From Streptomyces sp. AC1-42W (lineage in GTDB: Bacteria; Actinomycetota; Actinomycetes; Streptomycetales; Streptomycetaceae), in assembly GCF_003248355.1 (NCBI RefSeq), contig NZ_QKWY01000001.1, positions 1 to 64,000 of the forward strand: a DNA stretch of 64,000 bases. Reading direction: 5' to 3'. Below, piece after piece: positions 36,271-46,708 of the stretch. The stretch's first letter is position 1, and every line of letters begins with the position of its first letter. The position numbers and the translations under genes were made by a program. The notes below the pieces were generated by a model that saw only the letters and a program-made list of their open reading frames with translations, searched no databases and had not been told where the DNA came from.

Positions 36271-39200
36271 GTGAGCAGCAGGCCATCCCGAGGCGCTGCT
36301 CGCCTCGCAGCCATACTCGATGCCCTTCCGGACGGGCTCCTGCTCGTCAACTGCAACGGTACGGTCGTCAACGCCAACACCATCGCCCTCGAGATGTTCG
36401 AGACGCCGGGCACCGCGCTCGTCGGTCGCGGGCTGCTCGATCTGCTGCCGGAGTTCGACTCCAAGCTGATCCCGGGGTCGATGCGCAGGCCGGAGGCTGC
36501 GGACGAGCGCGGCCGTACCAAGCCCACGCGCATGGTCGCGCGGCGCACCGACGGCCACGAGTACCCCGTCGAGGTGACGAGCGCCAGCCTGGAGGACGGG
36601 CAGGCGGCGTACAAGGACGTCCAGGGCTCGTACGGCGGCGGTGGCGGCTATACGGGCGACGAGCTGCTGATGCTCGTCGTGCGCGACCTCTCGGGCACCG
36701 TGGACACCGAGGCCGAGCTGGCCCGCTCGCAGCGCCAGACCGAGATGATCCTGCGGGCCGCGGCCGAGGGTGTCGTCGGCACGGACACGGACGGCCGCGT
36801 CGTCCTCGTCAACCCCGCCGCCGCGCAGATCCTCGGCTTCCGGGCCAGCGATCTCGGCGGCAAGGAGCTGCACCCGCTGATCCTGCACTCGCGCGCGGAG
36901 GGCGAGCCCTTCCCGTACGAGGAGTCGCCGCTCGCCGACACGCTCAAGTCGGGGCGCAAGCATCGGGTGCGCGGCCAGGTTTTGTGGGCCAAGAGCGGGG
37001 AACAGGTGCCGGTCGACCTGACCACCGCGCCCGTCCGCGACGGTGACCAGCTCGTCGGCGCCGTAATGACGTTCACCGACCGTCGCCCCTACGAGGAGCT
37101 GGACAAGCGGCGCAAGGACGAGATCGCCGAGCTGACCGCGAACCACACCGCCGCCGTCGCCGAGCTCACCGAACGGCACGCCGCCGAGACCGCCGCCCTC
37201 AAGGAGGCGCACGCCGCCGAGCTGGCCGACCGCACCGAGCGTTACGCCTCCGAGCTGGAGAAGCAGACCGAGCGGCTGACGGACCTCACCGCCCGGCACG
37301 CCCAGCTCACCGCCGTGCTCGGCGAGTCGCTGCGCGGGCCCCTGGAGGAACTGCGCGGCGAACTGTCGGCGCTCGCCGCCGACCCCGCCGGCCAGCTGTG
37401 GCCCGAGGCGAACCAGATCCTTCACCACCTGGCCGCCGGTTATGCGCGCATGACGACGCTCATCGACAACGTTCTCGGCTACCAGCGCCTCGACAGCGGC
37501 GCGGAAGAGCTGATCAAGTCGCGGGTGCTGCTCGACGGGGTCGTCACCGCCGGTATCGACGCTGCGGTCGAGCTGATCGGGCCCGGCCGCGCGCAGTTCG
37601 CGGTGCACGCTCCGCCGATCGAGGCGGAGGTCGACGCCGGGCGTCTGGTGACCGCCGTCGCCCATCTCGTGGCGGATGTCGCCGGTGTCGATTCGACCGG
37701 CAAGGCCCGGCTCGTGCCGGGTGGCGGCTATGTGGATTCGACCATCGTCGTCGCCGCCGCTCAGCGCGGTGACGTCGTGCGCATCGAGGTGCGCGGGCCG
37801 TTCGCCGGGGGCGACCCGGTGCATGTGCCGATCGTGAGCGGCATCGTCCGCGCGCACGGCGGGGTGCTCCAGACGCACGAGATGCCGGGCATGAGCGGCA
37901 GTGCGTACGTGCTGGAGGTGCCGATCGGCGCGGGTGCGGGGACGGTGGCGGTGGCGGAGGCGCCTGCGGTGGCGCTTCCGGCGGCGGAGGCGCCTCCTGG
38001 GGTGGCTTCTCCGGTGGCTCCTGCGGTGGCGGCTCCTGCGGTGGGTGCTGAGGCGCACGTTCCGGCCGGGGCCCTTCCCGGTGCGGAGCCCGATCATGCG
38101 GGCCAGGTTCCTGCTGTTTCCGAGGTGCCCGAGGCGGGAAGGGGGCGGCGCCGGGCACGGCGTTCGTCCACCGACGCCTTCCTGGAGAGCCCCGTGGGCG
38201 GCTCCGACGGCTCCGGTGAGCCGCAAGCGGCCCCCGGGGACACCGGCGCGGCCGCCCCGACCGGGCGCCGGCGCGCGCGCCGTGCTGCGCCCGCCCCCGA
38301 GGCGGCGCCGAACGAACTGATCCCCGCCCAGCAGGCCGAGGGCTCCGGACGCCGCCGCGGGCGCCCCAGCCCCGCCGAAACGGGCGCCCAGGCACCGGGG
38401 CAGGCCCTGGCGCTGCCCGCTGCCGCTGCCGCTGCTCCGGCGGAGGGTGCCGTGGTCACCGCCGCCGAGGGGGCGCAGGGGGGCCGCCCGCAGCTCGGGC
38501 AGACGGTGCCGCCGCAGGGCGTCCCGGCCGAGGCGCAGCTGCCGGTCGCGGCCGGTGGTCACCGGGGCAACCCCGGCGACGAGGGCCGGCCGGCCCTTCC
38601 TCCGGTCGTCAACGCCGTGGAGTCCTCCGCTGCCGCCGCCTTCTCGAACCTCGACGACGCCCCTGGCGCGGTCGCCTCTCCGCCGTCTCCGGAAGCGTCC
38701 GCTTCTGCACCGGCACCGGCACCGGCACCGCAGCCGACCGGTCGGCGGGCGCGCCGCGCGCTGGCAGCCGCCCAGGACCGCGCCGCCGCAGACGCCGGAC
38801 CGCGCGTCCCCTTCGCGCTCCCTCCCGCCGACGCGGACCGCGCCCCTTCGCACACCGAGGCGCCGGCGGCCGGCGGGGACGGTTCGTACGGGCGCGGCGT
38901 GGGTACGGGCGAGGCTTCGGCCGGTACGCAGGACAGCTCCGGCCCCGAGCCCGATGCCGTGTCCGGTGCGCCGGAGCACGCCCCCGTACCGCCGCAGGCC
39001 CAGCCCGCGCCCACCGGCCGACGCCGGGCCCGCCACGGCAGCGAGACGGGTCCGCAGGCGGCCCAGCCCGCGCCGTTCGCGCTGCCGGCCCAGGCGGGGA
39101 CTCCTGCGCCGCCTGGGACTCCCGCGCCTGGGGCTCCTACGCCCTCTGTGCCCGCTGCCGAACAGCCGATGCCCGGTGTTCCAGCGGGACAGCCGGTGCC

Positions 39201-41172
39201 GGGCGCCCCGGCAGAACAGGCGATGCCCGGCGCCCCGGCCAACGCGCCCTTCGTGCTGCCCGCCCAGACCACGCCGGAAACCCCGGCCGAACAGCCCGGC
39301 CCGTTCGCCCTGCCGACCGCAGCCGACCAGTCGGCCGTGACCCCGGCCGCTCCGGCCCCGGCAACGGGCACCCCGGCTCATGGCGTACCGGCTCCGGCAC
39401 CTGGGACTCCGGCCCACGGGATGCCCGCTGCCCACACTCCGGCGGCGGGGCCCCCGGGCGGCACCCCGCCCCACGGCATGCCCACCCCCGCCCCGGCCAC
39501 CGGAACTCCGAGCCACGGAACCCCGGCCCCCGGCACTCCAGCCCACGGCACCCCCGCGACGGGCACCCCCGCCCACGGCATGCTGACTCCCCCCGCCACG
39601 GCGACCGGCACGTCGGCTCACGACACCCCGGCTCACGCCATGCCCGCCCCTGCCACCGGCACCCCTGCCCACGCCATGCCCGCCCCTGCCACCGGCACCC
39701 CTGCCCACGGCATGCCCACCCCCGGCACCCCGCCCCACGGCATCCACGCCGCCCCTCCGGCCCCAGGAACCCCTGGCACCACCACCCCCACCGCAGAACC
39801 CGCACCCCCCGCCGTCTGGGCCCACGACGACGCGTCCGGGCAAGGCCCCGTCCCGCCCGAAACGCAGAGCACCGGGCGTACCGCCCACACCACCGGCACC
39901 GCGGCACCCGACGCCGCCACGCCCGCCACGCCCCCGGCCCGGCCTCGCACGCTGGCGCCCGCGCCCGACGCGCGGCGGCAGCCGTTGCCCGCCGAGGCGC
40001 CCATGCCTGCGTCGGCCGACTCGACGCAGGGGCGCGCGTTCAGCGTGCGCACGCTGGGGCAGGGCGTGCCGTTCTCCCAGCACATCACCCACCAGCAGAA
40101 CCAGACGCTCGGCGGCGACGTGAGCAGTGGCAGCGGCGCCGGCAGCAGTGTCGGCCGCCGCCGCAAGCTCGCCGCTCCGCCCGAGCCCGACCAGGACGAG
40201 CGCCCCGCGCTCCCCACACCCGCACCCGCCGCCCCCGCGACACCCGCTCCCACAGCGGCCGCCCCCGCCGGCACCGTGCACGGGCAGGGCTCCGGTCAGC
40301 TGCTCTCCGCGCCTCCGGCCGAGGGCCGCGCGTACGCCATCGGCGCCCCCGACGAGGGCGCGGCCGAGGGGCCCGAGCCGCTGGACGGTCCCGGGGGCGC
40401 GGTCGAGGTCGCCAATCGGCCCTCGCCGCAGCCCGTGGACGACGAGCTGCCGCCCGAGCCGCTGGACAACCCGCGCCGGCTGCTGGTCTGGCCCGCGCCC
40501 GATGTCTCCACGCAGCAGGCGCTGAGCGATCGCGGCTACCGGCCGGTGATCGTGCACTCGCGCGAGGAGGTGGACGCGCAGATCGCCGCGTTCCCCGCCG
40601 CGCTGTTCGTAGACCCGCTGACGGGTCCGATCACCCGAAAGGCGTTGCAGTCCCTGCGGCAGGCCGCCGTGGCGGCCGAGGTGCCCGTTCTGGTGACGGC
40701 CGGTCTGGGGCAGGCGTCGCGGGAGGCTGCGTACGGTGCCGACCCCGCCGTACTCCTCAAGGCGCTCGCGCCGCGCGACAGCGAGCAGCATCCGCCGCGC
40801 GTCCTGCTGATCGACGAGCACGAGGACATCGCGGTCGCGCTGACGGAGACGCTGGAGCGCCGGGGCATGCAGGTGGCCTGCGCCGCGACGGACAGCGAGG
40901 CGGTCTCGCTGGCGACCCGGATGCGGCCGAACCTGGTGGTGATGGACCTGATGCAGGTGCGCCGCCGCCGGGCGGGCATCGTGGACTGGCTGCGCGCCAA
41001 CGGGCAGCTGAACCGCACGCCGCTGGTCGTCTACACCTCGGCCGGCATCGACCAGTCCGAGCTGCCGAGGCTCAGCTCGGGCGAGACCGTGCTGTTCCTG
41101 GCGGAGCGCTCGACGAGCGAAGAGGTGCAGTCCCGCATCGTGGACCTGCTGGCGAAGATCGGCACGAACTGA
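36271..41172 (+). CDS. Giant PAS - kinase-like - disordered - receiver domain protein
   Basis: 1,633 aa from GTG 36271, 8-9 nt after CAGGGAGGA. Two PAS domains (about residues 10-110, AAILDALPDGLLLVNCNG; and about 165-270, LRAAAEGVVGTDTDGRVVLVN). A helical coiled coil follows (275-350, repeated HAAE), then a histidine-kinase-like region to about 560 (GYARMTTLIDNVLGYQRLDS). That region lacks a clear H-box His and the canonical N/G boxes, so it is probably degenerate. Residues 580-1,420 are Pro/Ala-rich and disordered, with six GRRRARR-like basic motifs and TPAHGMPAP repeats. The C-terminal receiver-like domain has VLLIDEHEDIAVAL and the phospho-acceptor Asp in LVVMDLMQ. It probably signals by interaction, not histidine phosphorylation. 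Signal and partners are unknown. Confidence 0.8.
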   Translation: MSSRPSRGAARLAAILDALPDGLLLVNCNGTVVNANTIALEMFETPGTALVGRGLLDLLPEFDSKLIPGSMRRPEAADERGRTKPTRMVARRTDGHEYPVEVTSASLEDGQAAYKDVQGSYGGGGGYTGDELLMLVVRDLSGTVDTEAELARSQRQTEMILRAAAEGVVGTDTDGRVVLVNPAAAQILGFRASDLGGKELHPLILHSRAEGEPFPYEESPLADTLKSGRKHRVRGQVLWAKSGEQVPVDLTTAPVRDGDQLVGAVMTFTDRRPYEELDKRRKDEIAELTANHTAAVAELTERHAAETAALKEAHAAELADRTERYASELEKQTERLTDLTARHAQLTAVLGESLRGPLEELRGELSALAADPAGQLWPEANQILHHLAAGYARMTTLIDNVLGYQRLDSGAEELIKSRVLLDGVVTAGIDAAVELIGPGRAQFAVHAPPIEAEVDAGRLVTAVAHLVADVAGVDSTGKARLVPGGGYVDSTIVVAAAQRGDVVRIEVRGPFAGGDPVHVPIVSGIVRAHGGVLQTHEMPGMSGSAYVLEVPIGAGAGTVAVAEAPAVALPAAEAPPGVASPVAPAVAAPAVGAEAHVPAGALPGAEPDHAGQVPAVSEVPEAGRGRRRARRSSTDAFLESPVGGSDGSGEPQAAPGDTGAAAPTGRRRARRAAPAPEAAPNELIPAQQAEGSGRRRGRPSPAETGAQAPGQALALPAAAAAAPAEGAVVTAAEGAQGGRPQLGQTVPPQGVPAEAQLPVAAGGHRGNPGDEGRPALPPVVNAVESSAAAAFSNLDDAPGAVASPPSPEASASAPAPAPAPQPTGRRARRALAAAQDRAAADAGPRVPFALPPADADRAPSHTEAPAAGGDGSYGRGVGTGEASAGTQDSSGPEPDAVSGAPEHAPVPPQAQPAPTGRRRARHGSETGPQAAQPAPFALPAQAGTPAPPGTPAPGAPTPSVPAAEQPMPGVPAGQPVPGAPAEQAMPGAPANAPFVLPAQTTPETPAEQPGPFALPTAADQSAVTPAAPAPATGTPAHGVPAPAPGTPAHGMPAAHTPAAGPPGGTPPHGMPTPAPATGTPSHGTPAPGTPAHGTPATGTPAHGMLTPPATATGTSAHDTPAHAMPAPATGTPAHAMPAPATGTPAHGMPTPGTPPHGIHAAPPAPGTPGTTTPTAEPAPPAVWAHDDASGQGPVPPETQSTGRTAHTTGTAAPDAATPATPPARPRTLAPAPDARRQPLPAEAPMPASADSTQGRAFSVRTLGQGVPFSQHITHQQNQTLGGDVSSGSGAGSSVGRRRKLAAPPEPDQDERPALPTPAPAAPATPAPTAAAPAGTVHGQGSGQLLSAPPAEGRAYAIGAPDEGAAEGPEPLDGPGGAVEVANRPSPQPVDDELPPEPLDNPRRLLVWPAPDVSTQQALSDRGYRPVIVHSREEVDAQIAAFPAALFVDPLTGPITRKALQSLRQAAVAAEVPVLVTAGLGQASREAAYGADPAVLLKALAPRDSEQHPPRVLLIDEHEDIAVALTETLERRGMQVACAATDSEAVSLATRMRPNLVVMDLMQVRRRRAGIVDWLRANGQLNRTPLVVYTSAGIDQSELPRLSSGETVLFLAERSTSEEVQSRIVDLLAKIGTN
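39634..39705 (+). repeat. Two perfect 36-bp tandem copies within the disordered region
   Basis: A 36-bp unit encoding HAMPAPATGTPA is present twice without change (39634-39669 and 39670-39705). A third, diverged start (CACGGCATGCCC) follows. It is part of a longer degenerate Thr-Pro-Ala-His array from about 39370 to 39760, which should vary in length between strains. Confidence 0.85.
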
Positions 41173-41193
41173 CCGGTGCACCGAGGCATACGA

Positions 41194-41229
41194 CGAGGGC
41201 GGTACGGGTAGCCACCCGTACCGCCCTCG
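41194..41229. terminator. Bidirectional terminator between convergent genes
   Basis: 16-bp perfect stem (CGAGGGCGGTACGGGT and complement) with a 4-nt loop, 22 bp after the receiver-protein stop and 43 bp from the ligase stop. Confidence 0.8.
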
Positions 41230-41271
41230 CTCTGTCTGCCCGTACCGCCCTCTCGCTGTCCGGACAGCGGA

Positions 41272-42921
<1,650 letters not shown>

Positions 42922-42973
42922 GGCGTCCTCCCGGTAGGCGCTACGCGGCAGTAGGGTTTCGCTGATTCTGCTC

Positions 42974-42991
42974 ACATACCAAGTGGTATGT
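42974..42991. promoter_or_regulatory. Palindromic operator upstream of the ligase gene
   Basis: Perfect 8-bp arms ACATACCA and TGGTATGT separated by AG, 53 bp upstream of the chosen start. The ATACC...GGTAT form is typical of TetR-family sites, many of which sense acyl-CoAs. No TetR gene is in the window. Confidence 0.55.
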
Positions 42992-43169
42992 CACTAGCCG
43001 CGAGGGTACGAATCGGTGACGTCCGCCAATTTCGTACCGTCCGTGACGGACGGCGGACGTTTCCGTTCCGCTTTACGTTCCGCTTACGGGTGGCTCGGGA
43101 CGAGAACGCTGCTGTACGGGGACGGCGCGGCGAAACCGGTGTCGGCGGGCCGGGTCGTGACGCGCCCGC

Positions 43170-43811
43170 TCAGCGGACCGGCGTCAGCTCCGGGTCCAGG
43201 CGCAGCTTCCCGAGCGCACGGGAGACCGCGCTCTTGACCGTGCCGACGGACACGCCGAGCACCTCGGCGGTCTGCGCCTCGCTCAGGTCCTCGTAGTAGC
43301 GCAGCACGACCATGGCCCGCTGCCGGGTCGGCAGCTTCAGCACCGCGCGCCACATGGCGTCGTGCAGCGACTGCCGCTCCGCGGGGTCGGGGCCGGGCGC
43401 CGCCTCCTGCTCGGGCAGTTCGTCGCAGGCGAACTCGTCGACCTTGCGCTTGCGCCACTGCGAGGTTCTGGTGTTGAGAAGGGCCCGGCGCACATAGCCG
43501 TCGAGCGCCCGGTGGTCCTCGATCCGGTCCCAGGCGACGTACGTCTTGGTGAGCGCCGTCTGCAGCAGGTCCTCGGCGTCGCTGGGGTTGGCGGTGAGCG
43601 AGCGCGCGGCCCGCAGCAGCACCGGCCCGCGCGCTTCCACGAACGAGGTGAACGAGGGATACGGGAGGTGCGGCGCCACCGACGCGCGCGCACCGCGCGA
43701 GGGGCGCGCGGGGGCGCCCGGTGTGCGCGCCGGCGCGAAGCTGCGTACTGCGGCCGACGTGCGTACCGGTGCGGCCCCCCTGTGGGTGCCCGTACGGACT
43801 GGCGTGGTCAT
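43170..43811 (-). CDS. SigE-family ECF RNA polymerase sigma factor
   Basis: 213 aa from ATG 43811. A 45-residue Ala/Arg-rich tail precedes sigma region 2 (FTSFVEARGPVLLRAARSLT, then PSDAEDLLQTALTKTYVAWD). Region 4 is KLPTRQRAMVVLRYYEDLSE followed by the HTH VLGVSVGTVKSAVSRALGKL. This is the actinobacterial SigE-70 (ECF) subgroup. No anti-sigma gene is adjacent. The ligase gene lies downstream after about 250 bp. Confidence 0.9.
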   Translation of the reverse strand: MTTPVRTGTHRGAAPVRTSAAVRSFAPARTPGAPARPSRGARASVAPHLPYPSFTSFVEARGPVLLRAARSLTANPSDAEDLLQTALTKTYVAWDRIEDHRALDGYVRRALLNTRTSQWRKRKVDEFACDELPEQEAAPGPDPAERQSLHDAMWRAVLKLPTRQRAMVVLRYYEDLSEAQTAEVLGVSVGTVKSAVSRALGKLRLDPELTPVR

Positions 43812-44008
43812 GGCTCCACGCTAGGAGCGGGGCCCGCCCGCCGGATCGCCCCCAGGTCCCGAAACCTCGTCCCCCTCAGGGTGTAGGACCGGTCCCCGCT
43901 CGACCTCCTACGGGTGGAGGAGACTGCACCCCGGTACTCCGGGTCACCCCTGAGACGAACACCGTGGACGCGGGCTGTGTAGAGACCTACAGAAGGGGGA
44001 AGACAGGG

Positions 44009-44083
44009 CGGACCCGGCCGGATTCGAACCGGCGTCCTCACGGCTTTGGAGACCGCGCGCGACGACCTCTGCGCTACGGCCCC
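44009..44083 (-). tRNA. tRNA-Trp-like gene (anticodon CCA) with a mismatched acceptor stem
   Basis: 75 nt with a canonical T-arm (GCCGGTTCGAATCCGGC), D-arm (GCGC...GCGC) and anticodon loop CTCCAAA, so anticodon CCA. The acceptor GGGGCCG/CGGGTCC has a G-G mismatch at pair 4 and a G-U at pair 3. The anticodon stem ends in two G-U pairs. It may be a second, weak or pseudogenised tRNA-Trp. Confidence 0.65.
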
Positions 44084-44164
44084 GCCCCTGCGGTCATCCT
44101 AGAACCCCACCCCGATCGCCTCCCCACTCTGCGATGCTGAAAACCGATCAGGAGGGGGATCACG

Positions 44165-44698
44165 ATGCGGTGGACGGTTCACGGGCAACGCCCGGTCTAC
44201 GAGAACAGCTGGCTCAACCTGTGGCTGGCCGACATCGAGACCCCGGACGGCAACCGCTTCGAGCACCACGTCGTCAAACTCCGCCACCTGGCCGTGGCAG
44301 CCGTGGTCAACGAGCGGCGCGAGGTGCTGATGATGTGGCGGCACCGCTTCATCACGGACACCTGGGCCTGGGAACTGCCCATGGGCCTGGTCGAGGACGA
44401 CGAGACACCGGCCGAGGCGGCGGCCCGCGAGGTCCTGGAGGAGACCGGCTGGCGCCCCGGCCCGCTGAAGCCCCTGATCTTCGCGGAACCGGCCGCCGGC
44501 ATCACCGACTCGGAGCACCACCTCTTCCGCGCCGACGGCGCCACGTACGAGGGCCCGCCGACCGAGAGGAACGAGTCCGACCGCATCGAGTGGATTCCGC
44601 TGACCGACCTCCGGGGCATGATCGACCGCCGCGAGATCGTCAGCAGCGGCACCCTCGTCGGCCTGCTCTACATCCTCATGGACGAGTCGATCCGCTGA
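44165..44698 (+). CDS. Nudix hydrolase
   Basis: 177 aa, ATG 44165 after AGGAGGGGG. The Nudix box is complete: GLVEDDETPAEAAAREVLEETGW near residues 78-100 (G-x5-E-x7-REVLEE-x-GW). The N-terminal strand WLNLWLADIETPDG and the GITDSEHHLFRA segment resemble the ADP-ribose pyrophosphatase subgroup. The substrate is therefore probably a nucleoside diphosphate-sugar, but this is a guess. Followed by a hairpin and tRNA-Ser. Confidence 0.9.
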   Translation: MRWTVHGQRPVYENSWLNLWLADIETPDGNRFEHHVVKLRHLAVAAVVNERREVLMMWRHRFITDTWAWELPMGLVEDDETPAEAAAREVLEETGWRPGPLKPLIFAEPAAGITDSEHHLFRADGATYEGPPTERNESDRIEWIPLTDLRGMIDRREIVSSGTLVGLLYILMDESIR

Positions 44699-44711
44699 CC
44701 CGCCAAGCCGA

Positions 44712-44741
44712 AGGGCGGGCCTCCACCAGGAGACCCGCCCT
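44712..44741. terminator. Hairpin between the Nudix gene and tRNA-Ser(TGA)
   Basis: AGGGCGGG pairs with CCCGCCCT around a 14-nt loop. It serves the two convergent transcripts. Confidence 0.6.
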
Positions 44742-44752
44742 CTTCGTCACTG

Positions 44753-44837
44753 CGGTGGGTGTGGGATTTGAACCCACGGTGACTCGCGCCACGACGGTTT
44801 TCAAGACCGTTCCCTTAGGCCGCTCGGGCAACCCACC
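44753..44837 (-). tRNA. tRNA-Ser (TGA)
   Basis: 85-nt class II tRNA. Acceptor GGTGGGT/ACCCACC, anticodon loop CTTGAAA (TGA), long variable arm, T-loop GTTCAAATC. Confidence 0.94.
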
Positions 44838-44890
44838 CCGCGCCGGGCGGTCGGTGTGGACCGGTCCGGCGCGGGGAACAGCCTAGCCGG

Positions 44891-46510
44891 TCAGCTGTCG
44901 CCCTTGCGCTCGCCCAGGGTCACTTCGGCCGTTGCCGTCTTGCCGTCGCGCTCGTAGGTCAGGGTGACGCGGTCGCCCGGCTTGTGGGTCCAGATCTCGC
45001 CGATCAGGGTCGGGCCGCTGTCGATGACGGTGTCGTTGAACTTCGTGATGACGTCGCCGGCCCGCAGGCCCGCCTTGGCCGCCGGGCCGTTCTTCGCGAC
45101 CGCGTCCGTGCCGCCCGCGCCCCGGTCCGCGATGACGGCGCCGCCGTTCTTCTCGTCCATCGTGACCGTCGCGCCGATGACCGGGTAGACCGGCTGGCCG
45201 GTCTTGATCAGCTGCTGGGCGACGGTCTTCGCCTGGTTGATCGGGATCGCGAAGCCGAGGCCGATGGAGCCGGCCTGGCTCTGCCCGATGCTGCCGGTCG
45301 ACTGGATCGCCGAGTTGATCCCGATCACCGCGCCGCTCGCGCTGAGCAGCGGGCCGCCCGAGTTGCCGGGGTTGATCGAGGCGTCCGTCTGCAGGGCGCT
45401 CATGTACGAGTTGCTGCCGCCGTTGCCGTCACCGGAGGCGACCGGGCGGTTCTTCGCGCTGATGATGCCCGTCGTGACCGTGTTGGACAGGCCGAACGGG
45501 GCACCGATCGCGATCGTCGAGTCGCCGACCGCCACCTGGTCCGAGTTGCCCAGCGGCAGCGGGGCCAGCGACTTCGGCGGGTTCTTCAGCTTGATGACGG
45601 CCACGTCGTAGCCCTGCGCCCGGCCGACCACCTCGGCGTCGTACTTCTTGCCGTTGGAGAACGTCGCCGTCAGCTGGCCGCTCTCCGCGGCGGAGGCCAC
45701 CACGTGGTTGTTCGTGAGGATGTGGCCCTCCTTGTCGTACACGAAGCCGGTGCCCGTGCCGCCCTCGCCGTTGCCGCCCTGCGCCTCGATCGTCACCACG
45801 CTCGGCAGCGCCTTGGCAGCCACGCCGGCGACCGTGCCCGGGTCGCGCTTGAGGTCCCGCGGGTTGGACGAGGCCGCGACCGTCGTCGAACCGGAGTCGT
45901 TGTTGCGGTCCGCCGCCCAGAAGCCGAGGGCGCCGCCGATGCCGCCCGCCACCAGCGCGGCCACCACCACGGCGGCCACCAGCCCGCCCGCGCCCCGCTT
46001 GCGCGGCGACTCGGGGGTCTGCGGTCCGCCGGGCGCGCCCCACACCGGGCCGCCGCCGCTGCCGTACGCCGTCTGCGCGTACGCCGGGGCGGAGGGCGGA
46101 GGCGGGGGCGGGGGCGGCCAGCCGGCGTCGGCCGCGGACTGCGGCGGAGCCGGAGGCGCGTACTGCGGGGACGCCGGGACCGCGGCCACCTGCGCGGTCG
46201 CCCCGTCCGGCGCGGGATACGCGGGGTGGGCCTGCGGCGCGGGGGAGGCCGGCTGCGGGTCCGGGACGGACGGCGCGGACTCGTGAGGGGTCGCGGGGGA
46301 GGCCGGCTGCGGGTCCTGCGTACCCGGTGCGGGCTGCGACGTCGAGGTGGCCGGCGCCGCGTGCGGGTCCGGTGCCGCCGGGGGCGTCGCGGCGGGGGGC
46401 GTGTCCTCGGGGTGCGCCTGGGGAGCGTCGGCCGGCACGGGAGGTGCGGACGGAACGGACGAGGCGCCCTCGGCCCCGGTGCCCTCGTTGCCCTCGTTCT
46501 CTGTGCTCAC
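44891..46510 (-). CDS. HtrA/DegP-type membrane-anchored serine protease with PDZ domain
   Basis: Extracytoplasmic quality-control protease. 539 aa from GTG 46510. Residues 1-170 are Pro/Ala-rich and cytoplasmic, with a TM helix after (GGLVAAVVVAALVAGGIGGA). Trypsin-like domain: His in HILTNNHVVAS, Asp in QGYDVAVIKLK, Ser in INPGNSGGPLLSA. A C-terminal PDZ domain is present (VAKNGPAAKAGLRAGDVITK). The gene is divergent from the GDPD gene. Confidence 0.93.
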   Translation of the reverse strand: MSTENEGNEGTGAEGASSVPSAPPVPADAPQAHPEDTPPAATPPAAPDPHAAPATSTSQPAPGTQDPQPASPATPHESAPSVPDPQPASPAPQAHPAYPAPDGATAQVAAVPASPQYAPPAPPQSAADAGWPPPPPPPPSAPAYAQTAYGSGGGPVWGAPGGPQTPESPRKRGAGGLVAAVVVAALVAGGIGGALGFWAADRNNDSGSTTVAASSNPRDLKRDPGTVAGVAAKALPSVVTIEAQGGNGEGGTGTGFVYDKEGHILTNNHVVASAAESGQLTATFSNGKKYDAEVVGRAQGYDVAVIKLKNPPKSLAPLPLGNSDQVAVGDSTIAIGAPFGLSNTVTTGIISAKNRPVASGDGNGGSNSYMSALQTDASINPGNSGGPLLSASGAVIGINSAIQSTGSIGQSQAGSIGLGFAIPINQAKTVAQQLIKTGQPVYPVIGATVTMDEKNGGAVIADRGAGGTDAVAKNGPAAKAGLRAGDVITKFNDTVIDSGPTLIGEIWTHKPGDRVTLTYERDGKTATAEVTLGERKGDS

Positions 46511-46708
46511 AGCTCTTTACTCCTCGGTTCCACGTCAGTCGTTCGGCAAGAGATCCGCTGTGTACGTGTCTGGAGTCAGCTTTTCCCACAACACGTCAGG
46601 CCACTGTAAGCAGGAGCTGTGCATCCGCGCACGGCCCTTACATCGGACAAAACGGGCCCGCAGCGCAAGCTGCCCACAGCCGTCTTCCCGCGGTGACACC
46701 ATGACTCG

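Noticed and set aside
39370..39760. CRISPR array
   Set aside because: The repeats are tandem, in frame and without spacers; they encode a Thr-Pro-Ala-His protein repeat.
36193..41181. 1,662-codon minus-strand frame
   Set aside because: Mirror of the PAS/receiver gene; its product is low-complexity Arg/Gly with no domain.
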